From the NCBI GenBank assembly GCA_015075275.1, contig JABTUU010000002.1:310001-374000 (forward strand): a stretch of 64,000 nt of DNA, written 5' to 3'. Both the position numbers and the translations under genes were made by a program. The DNA is from Anaerolineales bacterium. GTDB lineage: Bacteria; Chloroflexota; Anaerolineae; Anaerolineales; Villigracilaceae. The notes beneath the pieces were generated by a model, which was given only the letters and a program-made list of their open reading frames with translations, did no database searches and was not told the origin of the DNA. Below are positions 51,958 through 61,719 of the stretch, in pieces (the stretch's first letter is position 1; every line of letters starts with the position of its first letter).

Positions 51958-51963
51958 GTATTA
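51958..51963 (+). promoter_or_regulatory. -10-like box of a probable leaderless promoter
   Basis: TATTAT lies eight or nine bases before the ATG at 51973; no Shine-Dalgarno is present. Confidence 0.4.
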
Positions 51964-51972
51964 TTAGAGACT

Positions 51973-53724
51973 ATGCGACGCTTCGAGACTCCCTATATCG
52001 CCGATTGGTTCGCCGTCTCCATGCGCTGGATCGCGCTAACGGGCATCCTTGTTTCGCTCTTGTTGCGCGGACAAGCGAACGCGACAACGCTAATCGCGCC
52101 AACACTGATGATCTTATGGAATAGTCTCACAAGCGTTCTGGCAAGTTTAAGCGTTCGCACGCGCTATCATCGTCAGATCGCATTAACTATAGACTTCCTA
52201 CTTGCAGCGGCTTTCTTTTGGCAGCAAGGCGGCTTAACAAACGCCTCAACGTGGGCTGCTTTATATCCCATTCTTACCGGAACAATTTATTTTGAAGTAT
52301 GGGGCGCGGTGATAGCGGGCAGCGGATACGCGCTCTGGCAAGTCTTTGTGCTGCGCAACGCATTCGCAGAAAATATGATGCGTTCCTTAAGCGAATTGGC
52401 GCTGACGCTGCTTTTCGCACTGGTCAGCGCATTAGGCGGGCGACTCCTCATGCGTCGGACGCGCAATGCGCGCCGCGCCCAACTGGACGCTGAAGAACGT
52501 CGCCGCGCCATGGAAAGCGAACGCCTGCGCGCCATTTACGAATTGACCTCCGCGCTAACCGCCACGCTCAGTTACAAACGCGTGCTTGACTCCGCGCTCG
52601 ACTTGGGGAATGCGGCGTTAAATCCGTCCACAAATCTCGACGCACCTCAACTTGACGAACGGCTGGTAAGTGCAATCTATCTATTTGAAGGGAACGAACT
52701 GCAAGTAGGCTCAGCGCGGCGATATACGAATGCGGATATGCGCGTTCGTCTACACGGCAACGAAGGACTGATCAAAAAATTGCTCGACGAGGGCGAGCCG
52801 CTTCTTTCCGCCGACGTAGGCTACGACCCCGAACTCGGGCGCATTATCGCCTTCCGAGCTTGCACTTCAGCGTATGGTTTTCCTTTGCGCAGCGGATTCA
52901 ACCTCTATGGGATTATGCTGTTCGCTCATCCTGAACCTACCTATTTCACAACTGAACGACGCAAGGTGCTTGACATCATCGGCAGGCAAGCGGTGATCGC
53001 AATTCAGAACGCGCGTTTATATCAAGATTTAGTCGAAGAAAAAGAGCGTATCGTCGAAGCGCAGGAAGAAGCGCGCAAGAAACTAGCGCGCGATCTACAC
53101 GATGGGCCCACGCAATCGGTGGCGGCGATAGCGATGCGCCTGAACATCACACGGCGGATGATCGCAAAAGACATCGGCGCGGCGACCGCTGAATTAATAA
53201 AGGTCGAGGAACTGGCGCATCGCACAACAAAAGAAATTCGGCACATGCTGTTCACGCTTCGCCCCCTCGTTCTTGAATCGCAAGGGTTGACCGCCGCGCT
53301 TACCGCAATGGCGGAAAAAATACGCGAAACGTTCGAGCAGGATATGATCGTCAACGTGGACGAAAGCGTCTTGGAACATATTGAAATGGGCAAACAAAGC
53401 GTCATCTTTGCCATTGTGGAAGAGGCGGTCAACAATGCCCGCAAACATGCTCGCGCAGAACATATTTGGACGCGCCTAAAGATGTTCGAACCGGAGATCG
53501 CGCTTCTGGAGATTGAAGATAACGGCGTGGGATTCGATGTAGCCGCGATGAATCAATCGTATGATGAACGCGGCAGTTTAGGGATGGTCAATTTGCGCGA
53601 GCGGGCGGAGTTGATTAACGGTTTGCTCCATATCGACTCTACGCCCGGAAAAGGCACGCGAATTCAAGTCTACATTCCGCTTACGGAAGAGGCGGCAGAT
53701 CGTTTGCATCATGCAAAGAAGTGA
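51973..53724 (+). CDS. Membrane sensor histidine kinase, NarX type, with GAF domain
   Basis: 583 aa. The first about 165 residues hold four to five membrane helices. A GAF domain covers about 190-345. The HisKA_3 helix has EARKKLARDLHDGPTQSVAA near 370, with the phospho-accepting His in LHDG. HATPase motifs are EEAVNNARKHARAE near 485, IEDNGVGFDVA near 515 and GSLGMVNLRERAEL near 535. It senses an external or membrane signal. No response regulator is adjacent, so it is a second orphan NarX-type kinase in this window. Confidence 0.92.
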   Translation: MRRFETPYIADWFAVSMRWIALTGILVSLLLRGQANATTLIAPTLMILWNSLTSVLASLSVRTRYHRQIALTIDFLLAAAFFWQQGGLTNASTWAALYPILTGTIYFEVWGAVIAGSGYALWQVFVLRNAFAENMMRSLSELALTLLFALVSALGGRLLMRRTRNARRAQLDAEERRRAMESERLRAIYELTSALTATLSYKRVLDSALDLGNAALNPSTNLDAPQLDERLVSAIYLFEGNELQVGSARRYTNADMRVRLHGNEGLIKKLLDEGEPLLSADVGYDPELGRIIAFRACTSAYGFPLRSGFNLYGIMLFAHPEPTYFTTERRKVLDIIGRQAVIAIQNARLYQDLVEEKERIVEAQEEARKKLARDLHDGPTQSVAAIAMRLNITRRMIAKDIGAATAELIKVEELAHRTTKEIRHMLFTLRPLVLESQGLTAALTAMAEKIRETFEQDMIVNVDESVLEHIEMGKQSVIFAIVEEAVNNARKHARAEHIWTRLKMFEPEIALLEIEDNGVGFDVAAMNQSYDERGSLGMVNLRERAELINGLLHIDSTPGKGTRIQVYIPLTEEAADRLHHAKK

Positions 53725-53728
53725 CCTT

Positions 53729-54334
53729 CTACGTCTCCGCTAGCCGGCGCAGAAGATCCTTCGCTTTTACCGCCGCCTTCGCTCGATGGCTGAGGCGATT
53801 TTTCTCGTCCAGGCTGAGTTCCGCCATCGTCCTACCCATCTCGGAGAGAAGGAAAATAGGATCGTAGCCAAATCCGCCGGTGCCGCGTTCCTCGGAAATT
53901 ATCTCGCCTTCACAAACGCCCTCAACAATTTGGAAACAGGAACGCATATCTGCGATTGCAATTGTGGCTTTAAAGCGCGCCTTCCACGGACGAGGAAAGA
54001 GACTAAGTTTGCCGATCAAGTATTTTCGTCGTTCGGGAGCGGAGAGTTTTATGCCGTTGGTCGAGCCGTAGCGCGCGGAATATAAACCGGGCTCGCCATG
54101 GAGCGCGTCCACTTCCAAACCGGAATCGTCGGCAAGAGAGAGCAAGCCGCTGGCTTGCGCGAAGGCAAAGGCTTTCTTCGACGCATTTTCAGCATAGGTC
54201 CGTCCATCTTCAACCACGTCGAGTTCGAGGCGGATATCCGCGGGCGTAACGAGTTGAACATTCATATCTTTGAACAAGATTTGCAATTCGATAATCTTAT
54301 CTTCGTTGTTCGTGGCAAGCAGGAGAGAAAGCAT
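53729..54334 (-). CDS. rdgB: Non-canonical purine NTP pyrophosphatase (RdgB/HAM1)
   Basis: 201 aa. LLLATNNEDKIIELQILF at the N-terminus is the family SxN-x-x-K nucleotide loop; EDGRTYAENASKKAFAFA, LADDSGLEVDALHGEPG and YSARYG follow, then GFGYDPIFL. It removes ITP and XTP from the nucleotide pool. It starts 13 bases after the stop of queG, so both genes are probably on one transcript. Confidence 0.96.
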   Translation of the reverse strand: MLSLLLATNNEDKIIELQILFKDMNVQLVTPADIRLELDVVEDGRTYAENASKKAFAFAQASGLLSLADDSGLEVDALHGEPGLYSARYGSTNGIKLSAPERRKYLIGKLSLFPRPWKARFKATIAIADMRSCFQIVEGVCEGEIISEERGTGGFGYDPIFLLSEMGRTMAELSLDEKNRLSHRAKAAVKAKDLLRRLAET

Positions 54335-54347
54335 AAGAAATAAAAAG

Positions 54348-55409
54348 TTAATCGTATGTCGTCCGCTTGATTTTTTCTATCGCCCATTGCGCATGCTCGC
54401 GAACCAGCGGCTCGTCGTCGTTGAGCGCATTGTGCAAAATGGGAAGCGCGAGCGCTTCGCCGGCGTTGCCGAGAGCGACGGCGACGTTTCGCAAGTAGCC
54501 GCGGCGCTTGGCGCGCGATACGGGAGTCCGTTTGAAGCGCTGGTTAAAAGCTTGCGGCGTGAGAGTCAGTTCGTCGGTCAGAGTCGGAAGCGGCTCCTCG
54601 TTCGTTAAAGCGGAGTCGCCCTCAGGCGCGAATCGATTCCACGGGCAGACCATCTGGCAAATATCGCACCCAAAAACCCACTCTCCGATCTGGTCGCGCA
54701 GTTTGAGCGGGATATCCTCTTTGAGTTCGATAGTGAGATAAGAAATGCAACGGGTCGCATCGAGTGTACGATCGGGTAGAATGCATTGGGTGGGGCAAGC
54801 GACAAGACAGCGTGTGCACGTGCCGCAGTGATCGGTATCGAGCGATGGATCGGGAGCAAGTTCGAGATCGAGGAGGATTTCTGAAAGGAAGAAATAGGAG
54901 CCGTGTTGCGGATGTATCAGGCAGGAATTTTTACCGATCCAGCCGAGACCTGCGCGTTGCGCAAGTTCGCGCTCAAGGATGGGACCTGTATCGGTGTACC
55001 AACGATTCTTAATCGGACTTCCGACTTGTTCCTCAATGAATTGAACCAGTTTCGCCATGCGCTCAGGAAGGACGTTGTGATAATCTTCGCCGCGCGCGTA
55101 TGCGGAGATTCTGCCTGTTAATGCCTGCGTTTCAGGCGACGGCGGATTATACGGGGTCGCCAAGACCAAAATAGATTTACATTCGGGAAGGATCTCAAGC
55201 GGGTCGGCGCGTCGAACGCGAGAACGTTCTGCGGCGAGATAGCCCATATTCCCGTGACGCCCTTGCGCAAGCCAATGTTCAAAAACAACATAGTTCGCAG
55301 GCGGCTCAGGAGTCGTTACGCCGGCGAGGATAAATCCTAACTGTTCGGATTTCTCGACTATTAATTCTTTTAAGTTTGTAGGCGCTGCCATCTTTTCCGC
55401 GGAAATCAT
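54348..55409 (-). CDS. queG: Epoxyqueuosine reductase
   Basis: 353 aa. Residues 170-215 hold the two-cluster ferredoxin motif (CGTCTRCLVACPTQC and FGCDICQMVCPWNRF). LERELAQRAGLGWIGKNSCL near 130 is the catalytic region with the family Asp nearby. The C-terminal 60 residues form HEAT-like repeats (LGNAGEALALPILHNAL). It makes the last step of queuosine in tRNA and uses cobalamin, in keeping with the cobalamin-dependent metH in the window. The start could be six codons later. Confidence 0.95.
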   Translation of the reverse strand: MISAEKMAAPTNLKELIVEKSEQLGFILAGVTTPEPPANYVVFEHWLAQGRHGNMGYLAAERSRVRRADPLEILPECKSILVLATPYNPPSPETQALTGRISAYARGEDYHNVLPERMAKLVQFIEEQVGSPIKNRWYTDTGPILERELAQRAGLGWIGKNSCLIHPQHGSYFFLSEILLDLELAPDPSLDTDHCGTCTRCLVACPTQCILPDRTLDATRCISYLTIELKEDIPLKLRDQIGEWVFGCDICQMVCPWNRFAPEGDSALTNEEPLPTLTDELTLTPQAFNQRFKRTPVSRAKRRGYLRNVAVALGNAGEALALPILHNALNDDEPLVREHAQWAIEKIKRTTYD

Positions 55410-55593
55410 CGTCCTCTCTAAAGGAGTCTACAGGTCAACATAATTTCTACCTGCAAGTTTATTGTACTCGCTTACTTAACTTTGAGGTCGTTTACAAGAG
55501 CGGAGAGCAGCGAATACCGCAGTTTTATAAAAGATTTCAGCGTTATTTTTCCGCTCTCATTAGAGCGATTCACCGATACGATTCGTTCCCTAC

Positions 55594-55599
55594 GGTATA
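55594..55599 (+). promoter_or_regulatory. -10 box of a probable leaderless promoter
   Basis: TATAAT lies about eight bases before the ATG at 55608; no Shine-Dalgarno is present. Confidence 0.5.
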
Positions 55600-55607
55600 A
55601 TTAGCGC

Positions 55608-57920
55608 ATGCCCGGAAACGAAGACCTCTTCCAAAAAGCGATGAACGAGGGACATTCTGCCGCGTGGGATCAAGAGTGGAATAAAGCCGCCTCGGCGTAT
55701 CGTAAAGCCTTGCAAGAAATGCCCGATCAGCCTAAAGCGCTCAACAGCCTCGGGCTGGCATTATTCCAACTCGGCGAATTCGACGAAGCAATAAACATAT
55801 ACAAACGCGCCGCTCAAATTTCGCTCCAAGACCCCGTGCCAATGGAAAAATTGGCGCAACTGTTTGAACGCACCGGACGTTTGAAAGAAGGCGTGGAAGC
55901 CGCCTCGCGCGCCGCTGAACTCTTTCTCAATCAGCGCGACGTGGATAAAGCCATCGAAAATTGGGCGCGCATCATCACGCTTGAACCTGAACATTTAACC
56001 GCACATTCACGTCTCGCGCTCGCCTACGAGCGACTCGGTCGCAAACCGCAGGCGGTTGCAGAATATATCAACGTAGCCAGCTTAGTACAACGCACAGGCG
56101 ATCTTCAGAAAACCGACAGCATTATTCAGCGGGCGTTGCAAATTCATCCCGAAAGCGCAGAAGCGAAACAAGCGCAAACGCTTTTACGCGCAGGGCAACT
56201 GCTGCCCAAGCCTTTAAGACCTAAAGGCGGAACGGGTCCCATCGCTATGGCGCAGATCAAGCGACTGGACTCGGGAAAAAAGGAATCCGATTCGGGTCTC
56301 GACCCGATCGCCGAAGCGCGACAGAGCGCGCTGACCCAGTTGGCGGAACTCCTCTTCGAATACACTAACGACGACAATCCAACGCAACAGCGGCGCGGAT
56401 TTCAAGCTCTGGTACACGGCGCTGGGCAGATCACGCTGAACCAGTCCGACCAAACCAAAGCGGTTTTACATATCGGTCAAGCGATTGACGCGCAAACCAA
56501 AGGCAACGACGCGCAAGCCGCCAACGAACTCGAACACGCCCTCGAAGCCCGCTTCGATCATCCCGCATTACATTTCGATCTGGGTTTAATCCGCGCGGCG
56601 GAGAATCGCTACGAATCGGCGCTGCGGCAATTACAACATGCCATTAAACACAATAATTTCGCGCTAGGGGCGCGCCTGTTGATGGGGCAAGTCAACCAAA
56701 AGATGGGACGGCTCGCCCCCGCATCCATCGAATACCTCGAAGCGCTGAAGATCGCCGACGCCGCCGTCGCGCCATCTGAATATACGGACGAGATTCGGCA
56801 GATGTATGAGCCGCTTATCGAAGCGCAAGCCTCTGTCACAGACGACGCTGAACTGAAGCGTCTGTGCGACAACATCAATACGATGCTAATGCGCCCGCAC
56901 TGGCGAGATCACCTCTACAAAGCGCGCGAAGAAATGCAACGTTCGCAAGAAAACGACCTGCCCATGCCGTTGGCAGAAATGATCATGCAAGCGCAATCCA
57001 GCGCCGCTCTTGACGCCATCCATCGCGTGCACCAACTGGCGCGCGCCGGGCAACTTCGCACAGCTATGGAAGAAGCCTATTACGCATTATCTTCCGCTCC
57101 CACTTATCTTCCGCTTCATATCTTAATGGGCGATCTGCTGGTTCGTGAAAACCATCAGCCGGAAGCCATCGCGAAATTCACTGCCATCGCGCAAGCCTAC
57201 AATGCGCGCGGCGATACAGCGCAATCCTCAAAAATCTTACGACGCATAACGCAACTGGCGCCCATGGACACCTCGGCGCGCAAACAATTAATTGACCAGC
57301 TCATTCTACGCGGAGAGACAGACAACGCGATCCGTGAATATATCGAACTCGCCGATATTTTCCGCCGCCTCGCCGACCTCGCACTGGCGCGCAAAACCTA
57401 TGCCACCGCGTTGCGTCTTGCCCAACAATCCAACGCCGACCGCGCCTGGAGCATCAACTTGCTGCAGAATATGGCGGATATTGATATGCAGCGACTGGAT
57501 TGGAAACAAGCCATTCGCGTCTACGAACAGATCCGCACGCTGCGTCCTGACGATGAAGATATCCGCAGAAATCTCATTGACCTCAATTTAAAATTAGGTC
57601 AGCCCGCGCAGGCAAACGTCGAAGTCGAAAGTTATCTCTCGCACTTACAATCGAGCAATCGCGGCGCGCAAGCAATCGCCTTCCTCGAAGGGCTGCTCGC
57701 AGACCGTCCCGATGAATCCGTCCTCAAACGCGCGCTGGCGAACGCCTATCAACACGCTGGGCGCATCGAAGACGCCGTGTTGCAACTCGATAACCTCGCT
57801 GACGCGCTGTTGACCCAGCAAAAAAAGGAAGAGGCTATGGTGGTCATCAATCAAATCCTCTTGCTCAATCCGCCCAACGCGGAGCAATATCGCCAATTGC
57901 TGCAGCAAATTCAACTGTGA
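55608..57920 (+). CDS. Large tetratricopeptide-repeat protein
   Basis: 770 aa, almost entirely helical TPR-type repeats. Clear units are AASAYRKALQEMPDQPKALN, SLGLALFQLGEFDEAINIYK, and near the C-terminus RVYEQIRTLRPDDEDIRRNL. No signal peptide or membrane segment is seen, so it is probably cytoplasmic. TPR arrays usually hold protein partners together; no catalytic motif is visible. The start is set by the family pattern from residue 15 on and by the -10 box eight bases upstream. It stands alone between queG (divergent) and ctaA. Confidence 0.85.
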   Translation: MPGNEDLFQKAMNEGHSAAWDQEWNKAASAYRKALQEMPDQPKALNSLGLALFQLGEFDEAINIYKRAAQISLQDPVPMEKLAQLFERTGRLKEGVEAASRAAELFLNQRDVDKAIENWARIITLEPEHLTAHSRLALAYERLGRKPQAVAEYINVASLVQRTGDLQKTDSIIQRALQIHPESAEAKQAQTLLRAGQLLPKPLRPKGGTGPIAMAQIKRLDSGKKESDSGLDPIAEARQSALTQLAELLFEYTNDDNPTQQRRGFQALVHGAGQITLNQSDQTKAVLHIGQAIDAQTKGNDAQAANELEHALEARFDHPALHFDLGLIRAAENRYESALRQLQHAIKHNNFALGARLLMGQVNQKMGRLAPASIEYLEALKIADAAVAPSEYTDEIRQMYEPLIEAQASVTDDAELKRLCDNINTMLMRPHWRDHLYKAREEMQRSQENDLPMPLAEMIMQAQSSAALDAIHRVHQLARAGQLRTAMEEAYYALSSAPTYLPLHILMGDLLVRENHQPEAIAKFTAIAQAYNARGDTAQSSKILRRITQLAPMDTSARKQLIDQLILRGETDNAIREYIELADIFRRLADLALARKTYATALRLAQQSNADRAWSINLLQNMADIDMQRLDWKQAIRVYEQIRTLRPDDEDIRRNLIDLNLKLGQPAQANVEVESYLSHLQSSNRGAQAIAFLEGLLADRPDESVLKRALANAYQHAGRIEDAVLQLDNLADALLTQQKKEEAMVVINQILLLNPPNAEQYRQLLQQIQL

Positions 57921-58053
57921 AAAGACCCGTCGCATGGCGGATCTTTTCATTTCTTTCCCTAATTCCATCCTTTGAGAGCGTCGCTCTTCTTATCAACCTC
58001 TTACACGCCAATGCTATAATCTCGTTAAATTCAACTTTGGAGTATTTCACTAT

Positions 58054-59088
58054 ATGCCTCAAACCCAAAACCGCGCCGTGATGAAATGGTTGTTCATCTT
58101 CGCGTCTATCGTGGCGTTCCTCATTGTCTTTGGCGGATTTGTCCGCCTCACCCGTTCGGGTCTCTCGATCGTGGAATGGAATCCTATCAGCGGCAGCGTT
58201 CCCCCGCTCAGTCACTCCGCCTGGCAGGAAGAATTCGCAAAGTACCAAAAGACCCCCGAATTCCTAAAAATTAATTTCAACATGGACTTAAGCGAATATC
58301 AATACATTTTTTGGATCGAGTGGATTCACCGCTTTCTCGCACGCTTGATCGGTCTCTTTTATGCCATCCCAGTATTCTATTTTCTATTTAAGAAAACCAT
58401 CCCGTGGAAGGAGTTCGGCATATATTTCACAATGGGAATGCTTTTCATTGCGCAGGCGTTCGCAGGCTGGATCATGGTCGCCAGCGGTCTAGTGGACCGA
58501 CCAGCGGTCAGCCATTTCAACCTGACCATTCACCTTCTGCTTGCGCTCACATTGCTCAGCCTCGCGTTATGGACGGCATTCGGTCATAAATATGGTTTTG
58601 CGCCCGCCAATAAAAAAGCGCGCTGGTCGCCGGCTTCTAAATTCGCGCTTGTTTACCTCGTCTTGTTGGTTATACAAATCTCCTATGGCGGCATGACCGC
58701 CGGGCTCAAAGCAGGTCATGTATCAGATTCCTGGCCCCTCATGTTCGGAAAACTCATCCCGCCCAACCTATTCAACTCATTCATAAACATCTTCGAAACG
58801 CCGCAGACTATCGTTTTCATTCACCGTTGGTTTGCCTGGCTGGTCTTGTTCGCCGCCGCAGGCGTCTTCGTCGCCGCTCGCAAACAGAGGTATTTCAGCG
58901 ACATAAAAAGCGGGCTCTATTGGCTGCTTGGCGCAGTCGCCATACAGATCACGCTCGGCATTTTTACGATCCTTTCGTTCGTACATATCGCTCTCGCTCT
59001 ACTCCATCAAGCCACCGCCATCGGGTTGCTTGCGCTGGGCGTCTATTTCATCCAACGCTTGCGCCTACTAGACTCAAAGGAAATATAA
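58054..59088 (+). CDS. ctaA: Heme A synthase (COX15/CtaA)
   Basis: 344 aa with eight membrane helices. The first half carries VIWIEWIHRFLARLIGLF-like sequence (EWIHRFLARLIGLFY near 90) with the conserved Glu-x-x-His, and SHFNLTIHLLLALTL near 150. The second half repeats the pattern with FIHRWFAWLVLF near 255 and ALLHQATAIGLLALG near 318. No cysteine pair is visible in the first extracellular loop. It converts heme O to heme A, implying an aa3-type oxygen reductase. A TATAAT box is at about 58015-58020 and GGAG lies 12 bases before the ATG. Confidence 0.94.
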   Translation: MPQTQNRAVMKWLFIFASIVAFLIVFGGFVRLTRSGLSIVEWNPISGSVPPLSHSAWQEEFAKYQKTPEFLKINFNMDLSEYQYIFWIEWIHRFLARLIGLFYAIPVFYFLFKKTIPWKEFGIYFTMGMLFIAQAFAGWIMVASGLVDRPAVSHFNLTIHLLLALTLLSLALWTAFGHKYGFAPANKKARWSPASKFALVYLVLLVIQISYGGMTAGLKAGHVSDSWPLMFGKLIPPNLFNSFINIFETPQTIVFIHRWFAWLVLFAAAGVFVAARKQRYFSDIKSGLYWLLGAVAIQITLGIFTILSFVHIALALLHQATAIGLLALGVYFIQRLRLLDSKEI

Positions 59089-59089
59089 T

Positions 59090-59569
59090 ATGAAAAAACT
59101 AATTTGGATCATCGCCGCATTGCTGCTTACGCTTCCTTCGCTGGCGGCACGCGCCAACGGAGAGTTCACTTACGTCACCGTGCGCGGACCTGGCGTCGTG
59201 GGCGAGTTAACCGTCAGCAACCCAATTCTGACGCAAGAATTCTTCGCCTTTGCCGACTTCTCGCAAGAATCTGTCACCGCCCCCGCCGACGCAGGCGACG
59301 GCTTTATCGTTACACGCACGTACGTAATAGAAGGCAAAGAGCAACCGTTCGATCAAATGCAATATTATCCCTATACCGGCTTCGTCTACTATATCGGCGT
59401 GGCAGATGGAACGTCTGAATATGCGGGGAAATGGTATGCCGCAAACCCATCGGCGAAGGAACCGTTTTTGCATGCATTGAAAGAACAAGCCAAGCTGACG
59501 TGGTATCCAGCGATCATCATGATTATCCTGCTCGTCATATTTTTCTTTGCGTATCGGAAAAAGGCTTAA
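59090..59569 (+). CDS. Small exported, membrane-anchored protein of unknown function
   Basis: 159 aa. An N-terminal signal peptide (LIWIIAALLLTLPSLAARAN) is followed by an extracytoplasmic domain of about 105 residues and a C-terminal helix (YPAIIMIILLVIFFFAYRKK). No family is recognised and no metal-binding motif is evident. It begins one base after the ctaA stop and so is probably co-expressed with it, suggesting a part in oxidase assembly or another respiratory task. That is inference from position. Confidence 0.75.
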   Translation: MKKLIWIIAALLLTLPSLAARANGEFTYVTVRGPGVVGELTVSNPILTQEFFAFADFSQESVTAPADAGDGFIVTRTYVIEGKEQPFDQMQYYPYTGFVYYIGVADGTSEYAGKWYAANPSAKEPFLHALKEQAKLTWYPAIIMIILLVIFFFAYRKKA

Positions 59570-59573
59570 AGCG

Positions 59574-59616
59574 CGGCGCCCCAAAATCAAAGTTCCGATT
59601 TTGGGGCGCCGTTTTG
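59574..59616 (+). terminator. Strong terminator after the ctaA transcript
   Basis: CGGCGCCCCAAAATC pairs exactly with GATTTTGGGGCGCCG over an 8-nt loop, followed by TTTTG. It sits between two convergent genes. Confidence 0.92.
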
Positions 59617-59626
59617 TTTGAAAGCG

Positions 59627-61687
59627 TTATCGCACTGTAAACGTATCCGTATCCTCGTTATACGAAAACAGATTGATCTTCCCCTTCTCAAAATTAACTT
59701 CGCCTGAAAACGCCGAACGGAAATCGTCCGAATCGTCTTTGATGAATATTTCGACGTTATGAACGCCAGCTTTCACTTCCATAAATTCCAGCGCCACGAT
59801 GCGCCCATTGCCGCTTAAGCCTTGAGGCTTAAAGACGTCGTCAAAAGCGGTCTCGCCGTCAATCAGCACGCGTACGCTCATCGGATAATGTTTACCGCCG
59901 AAGATCTTCTCAGGGTCGGCGCCTTCAGGCAATGTGATGCCGCTTGGAAGGTCGGAAAGCGAAATCTTGCCTTTCGCATCCACAGCGATACGCAACGCCG
60001 ACTCGTCCGCCGCCGCCATACCCGCAGGGATGTCTAACGGCAACGCCAGCGCAAACAGACCCAGCAGCGCGACTGTGCCGATCAGCGCGCTGATCAACGT
60101 CGGAACAAGCTTATTGCGATCCTTTACTTTTGGTAAGACAGGGGATTTCTTATTCTTCTGGCCCTCGTCGGTGTGCAATTCGTCAAGCAGTCTTTCGACC
60201 GGCTTCATATTGGTCGGGGTGACCTCAAGCCAATGTAGATTCGGCTGCACTAACGCAGGACGGCTATGCAAGCGATTCAAGATCGAGAGCGAATCTTCGC
60301 GATAGATATTGTCGTAGAACGGCGAAGACAATAAGATAATATCTCGCACGCCCGCGTTCTCAAGGTTCTTGATCCAATCAATGTTAACTGCGCCAACGCT
60401 TGGCAACACAGCGGTGATCACGCGCGCGTTGCCGTTTTCCTTCCATTCCGCTTCGCCGACAGCGGCTCTATCTTCGTTAACGCGCAATTTCTCAGGCAAG
60501 CCGCCCAGCGTTTGCATACGTTGGCTGGTAAACAACACGGTCACGGGACGCCCTTCTCTCATCTCCCGTTTAGCGGCGCCGAGGACTACGCCAAAGACCT
60601 GTTCGGCGTGATAGCCGCCGTCTAAATGCAACGCGTCTGTTGGACAAGCGCCGACGCAAATTCCGCACCCGGTGCATTGCGCCGGGTTGACGATCGCAAG
60701 TTTCGGGTAGCCCGAATCATCTTCGCGAGGAACCATACGAATCGCGTCGTACGGGCAATCCACATAGCATAGCGAACAACCGATACATTTATCGTCCGTC
60801 ACCACCGCGGGACCGTCGTCGCGCCCGGGAGCCAGCCACGGAAGGAGGAATAAACTTCCAACAGCGAGAATCGCCAAGCCCCAAAAGATGACGTTGCCCC
60901 ACATATCCGCCAAAGGCAGAAGCACAAGGTATAAACTATCCACAGGCACGGAAGATACCATTGTGCCAAGATCGGCGGGCATATAAGACATGGCGGGTTT
61001 AATCAGCGAAAGGATGATCAAACCGACCAACGCTTGCGCCGCCGCCCAGCGGGGAGTCCACCAACGGGCGCGTGAAAGGCGCAGGTTGTGAATATTGATC
61101 GCAAAAAAGACGATCAACGGAATAAACAGGTGCAGGAACAAAATAATGACAAAGTTTGAGAATGTACGCGAAGCAAGGTCGGTTGAAACATACGTCAAGC
61201 CCGAAGAGCCGGCGAGCGTCTGCATCATAAACTCGGTCATCCACTGCGCGCGCTGATCCCAGATCATCCAATAGCCGAATGTGCCGGTCAGCCAAACCAT
61301 CGCCAACATGATCCAGCCGCTTGTCCACGCCACCCAACGTTGACCCCAGAAACGGTCGCCAAAAAGCATGCGAACCAAGTGCAAGAGGATGAGAATGATC
61401 ATCGCATCCGAGGCGTAACGGTGAACGCTGCGAATCAACGAGCCGTACCATGTGGAGCTGATCTTCTCTACAGTCTCATAAGCGACTTCCGCACCGGGGC
61501 GATAAATGAGAGTTAGGTAGGTTCCGGTCGCGATCAACACCACCAACATAAAAATCGTGAGCGTGCCGAGATGATGAAGCGGATTGAAATCGGATTTTGC
61601 GAAACGATTGATTGCGCCTTCCACAGAAATCCAAGCTTTTTCAAGAGCGCGCAGAAAGCGCCGTTGGGTATACAGTTTTTTGGTCAT
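59627..61687 (-). CDS. Cytochrome b / ferredoxin fusion protein
   Basis: 686 aa. Residues 1-270 are a cytochrome b N-terminal unit: SVHRYASDAMIILILLHLV near 88 and FLHLFIPLIVFFAINIHNL near 180 each hold His-13x-His heme ligands. Two ferredoxin motifs follow near 299 and 341 (CIGCSLCYVDCPYDA; CTGCGICVGACPTDA). Residues 385-505 are a globular part (RVITAVLPSVGAVNIDWIKN) that may be related to MvhD/FlpD-type subunits but lacks their cysteines. A helix near 535-555 (LISALIGTVALLGLFALAL) leads to an extracytoplasmic C-terminal domain. It probably takes electrons from quinol or a soluble carrier. No Rieske or cytochrome c gene is in view. The architecture is unusual. Confidence 0.85.
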   Translation of the reverse strand: MTKKLYTQRRFLRALEKAWISVEGAINRFAKSDFNPLHHLGTLTIFMLVVLIATGTYLTLIYRPGAEVAYETVEKISSTWYGSLIRSVHRYASDAMIILILLHLVRMLFGDRFWGQRWVAWTSGWIMLAMVWLTGTFGYWMIWDQRAQWMTEFMMQTLAGSSGLTYVSTDLASRTFSNFVIILFLHLFIPLIVFFAINIHNLRLSRARWWTPRWAAAQALVGLIILSLIKPAMSYMPADLGTMVSSVPVDSLYLVLLPLADMWGNVIFWGLAILAVGSLFLLPWLAPGRDDGPAVVTDDKCIGCSLCYVDCPYDAIRMVPREDDSGYPKLAIVNPAQCTGCGICVGACPTDALHLDGGYHAEQVFGVVLGAAKREMREGRPVTVLFTSQRMQTLGGLPEKLRVNEDRAAVGEAEWKENGNARVITAVLPSVGAVNIDWIKNLENAGVRDIILLSSPFYDNIYREDSLSILNRLHSRPALVQPNLHWLEVTPTNMKPVERLLDELHTDEGQKNKKSPVLPKVKDRNKLVPTLISALIGTVALLGLFALALPLDIPAGMAAADESALRIAVDAKGKISLSDLPSGITLPEGADPEKIFGGKHYPMSVRVLIDGETAFDDVFKPQGLSGNGRIVALEFMEVKAGVHNVEIFIKDDSDDFRSAFSGEVNFEKGKINLFSYNEDTDTFTVR

Positions 61688-61719
61688 TGGTTCCTTATCG
61701 TCCTAAAACGGTTTAAGAT

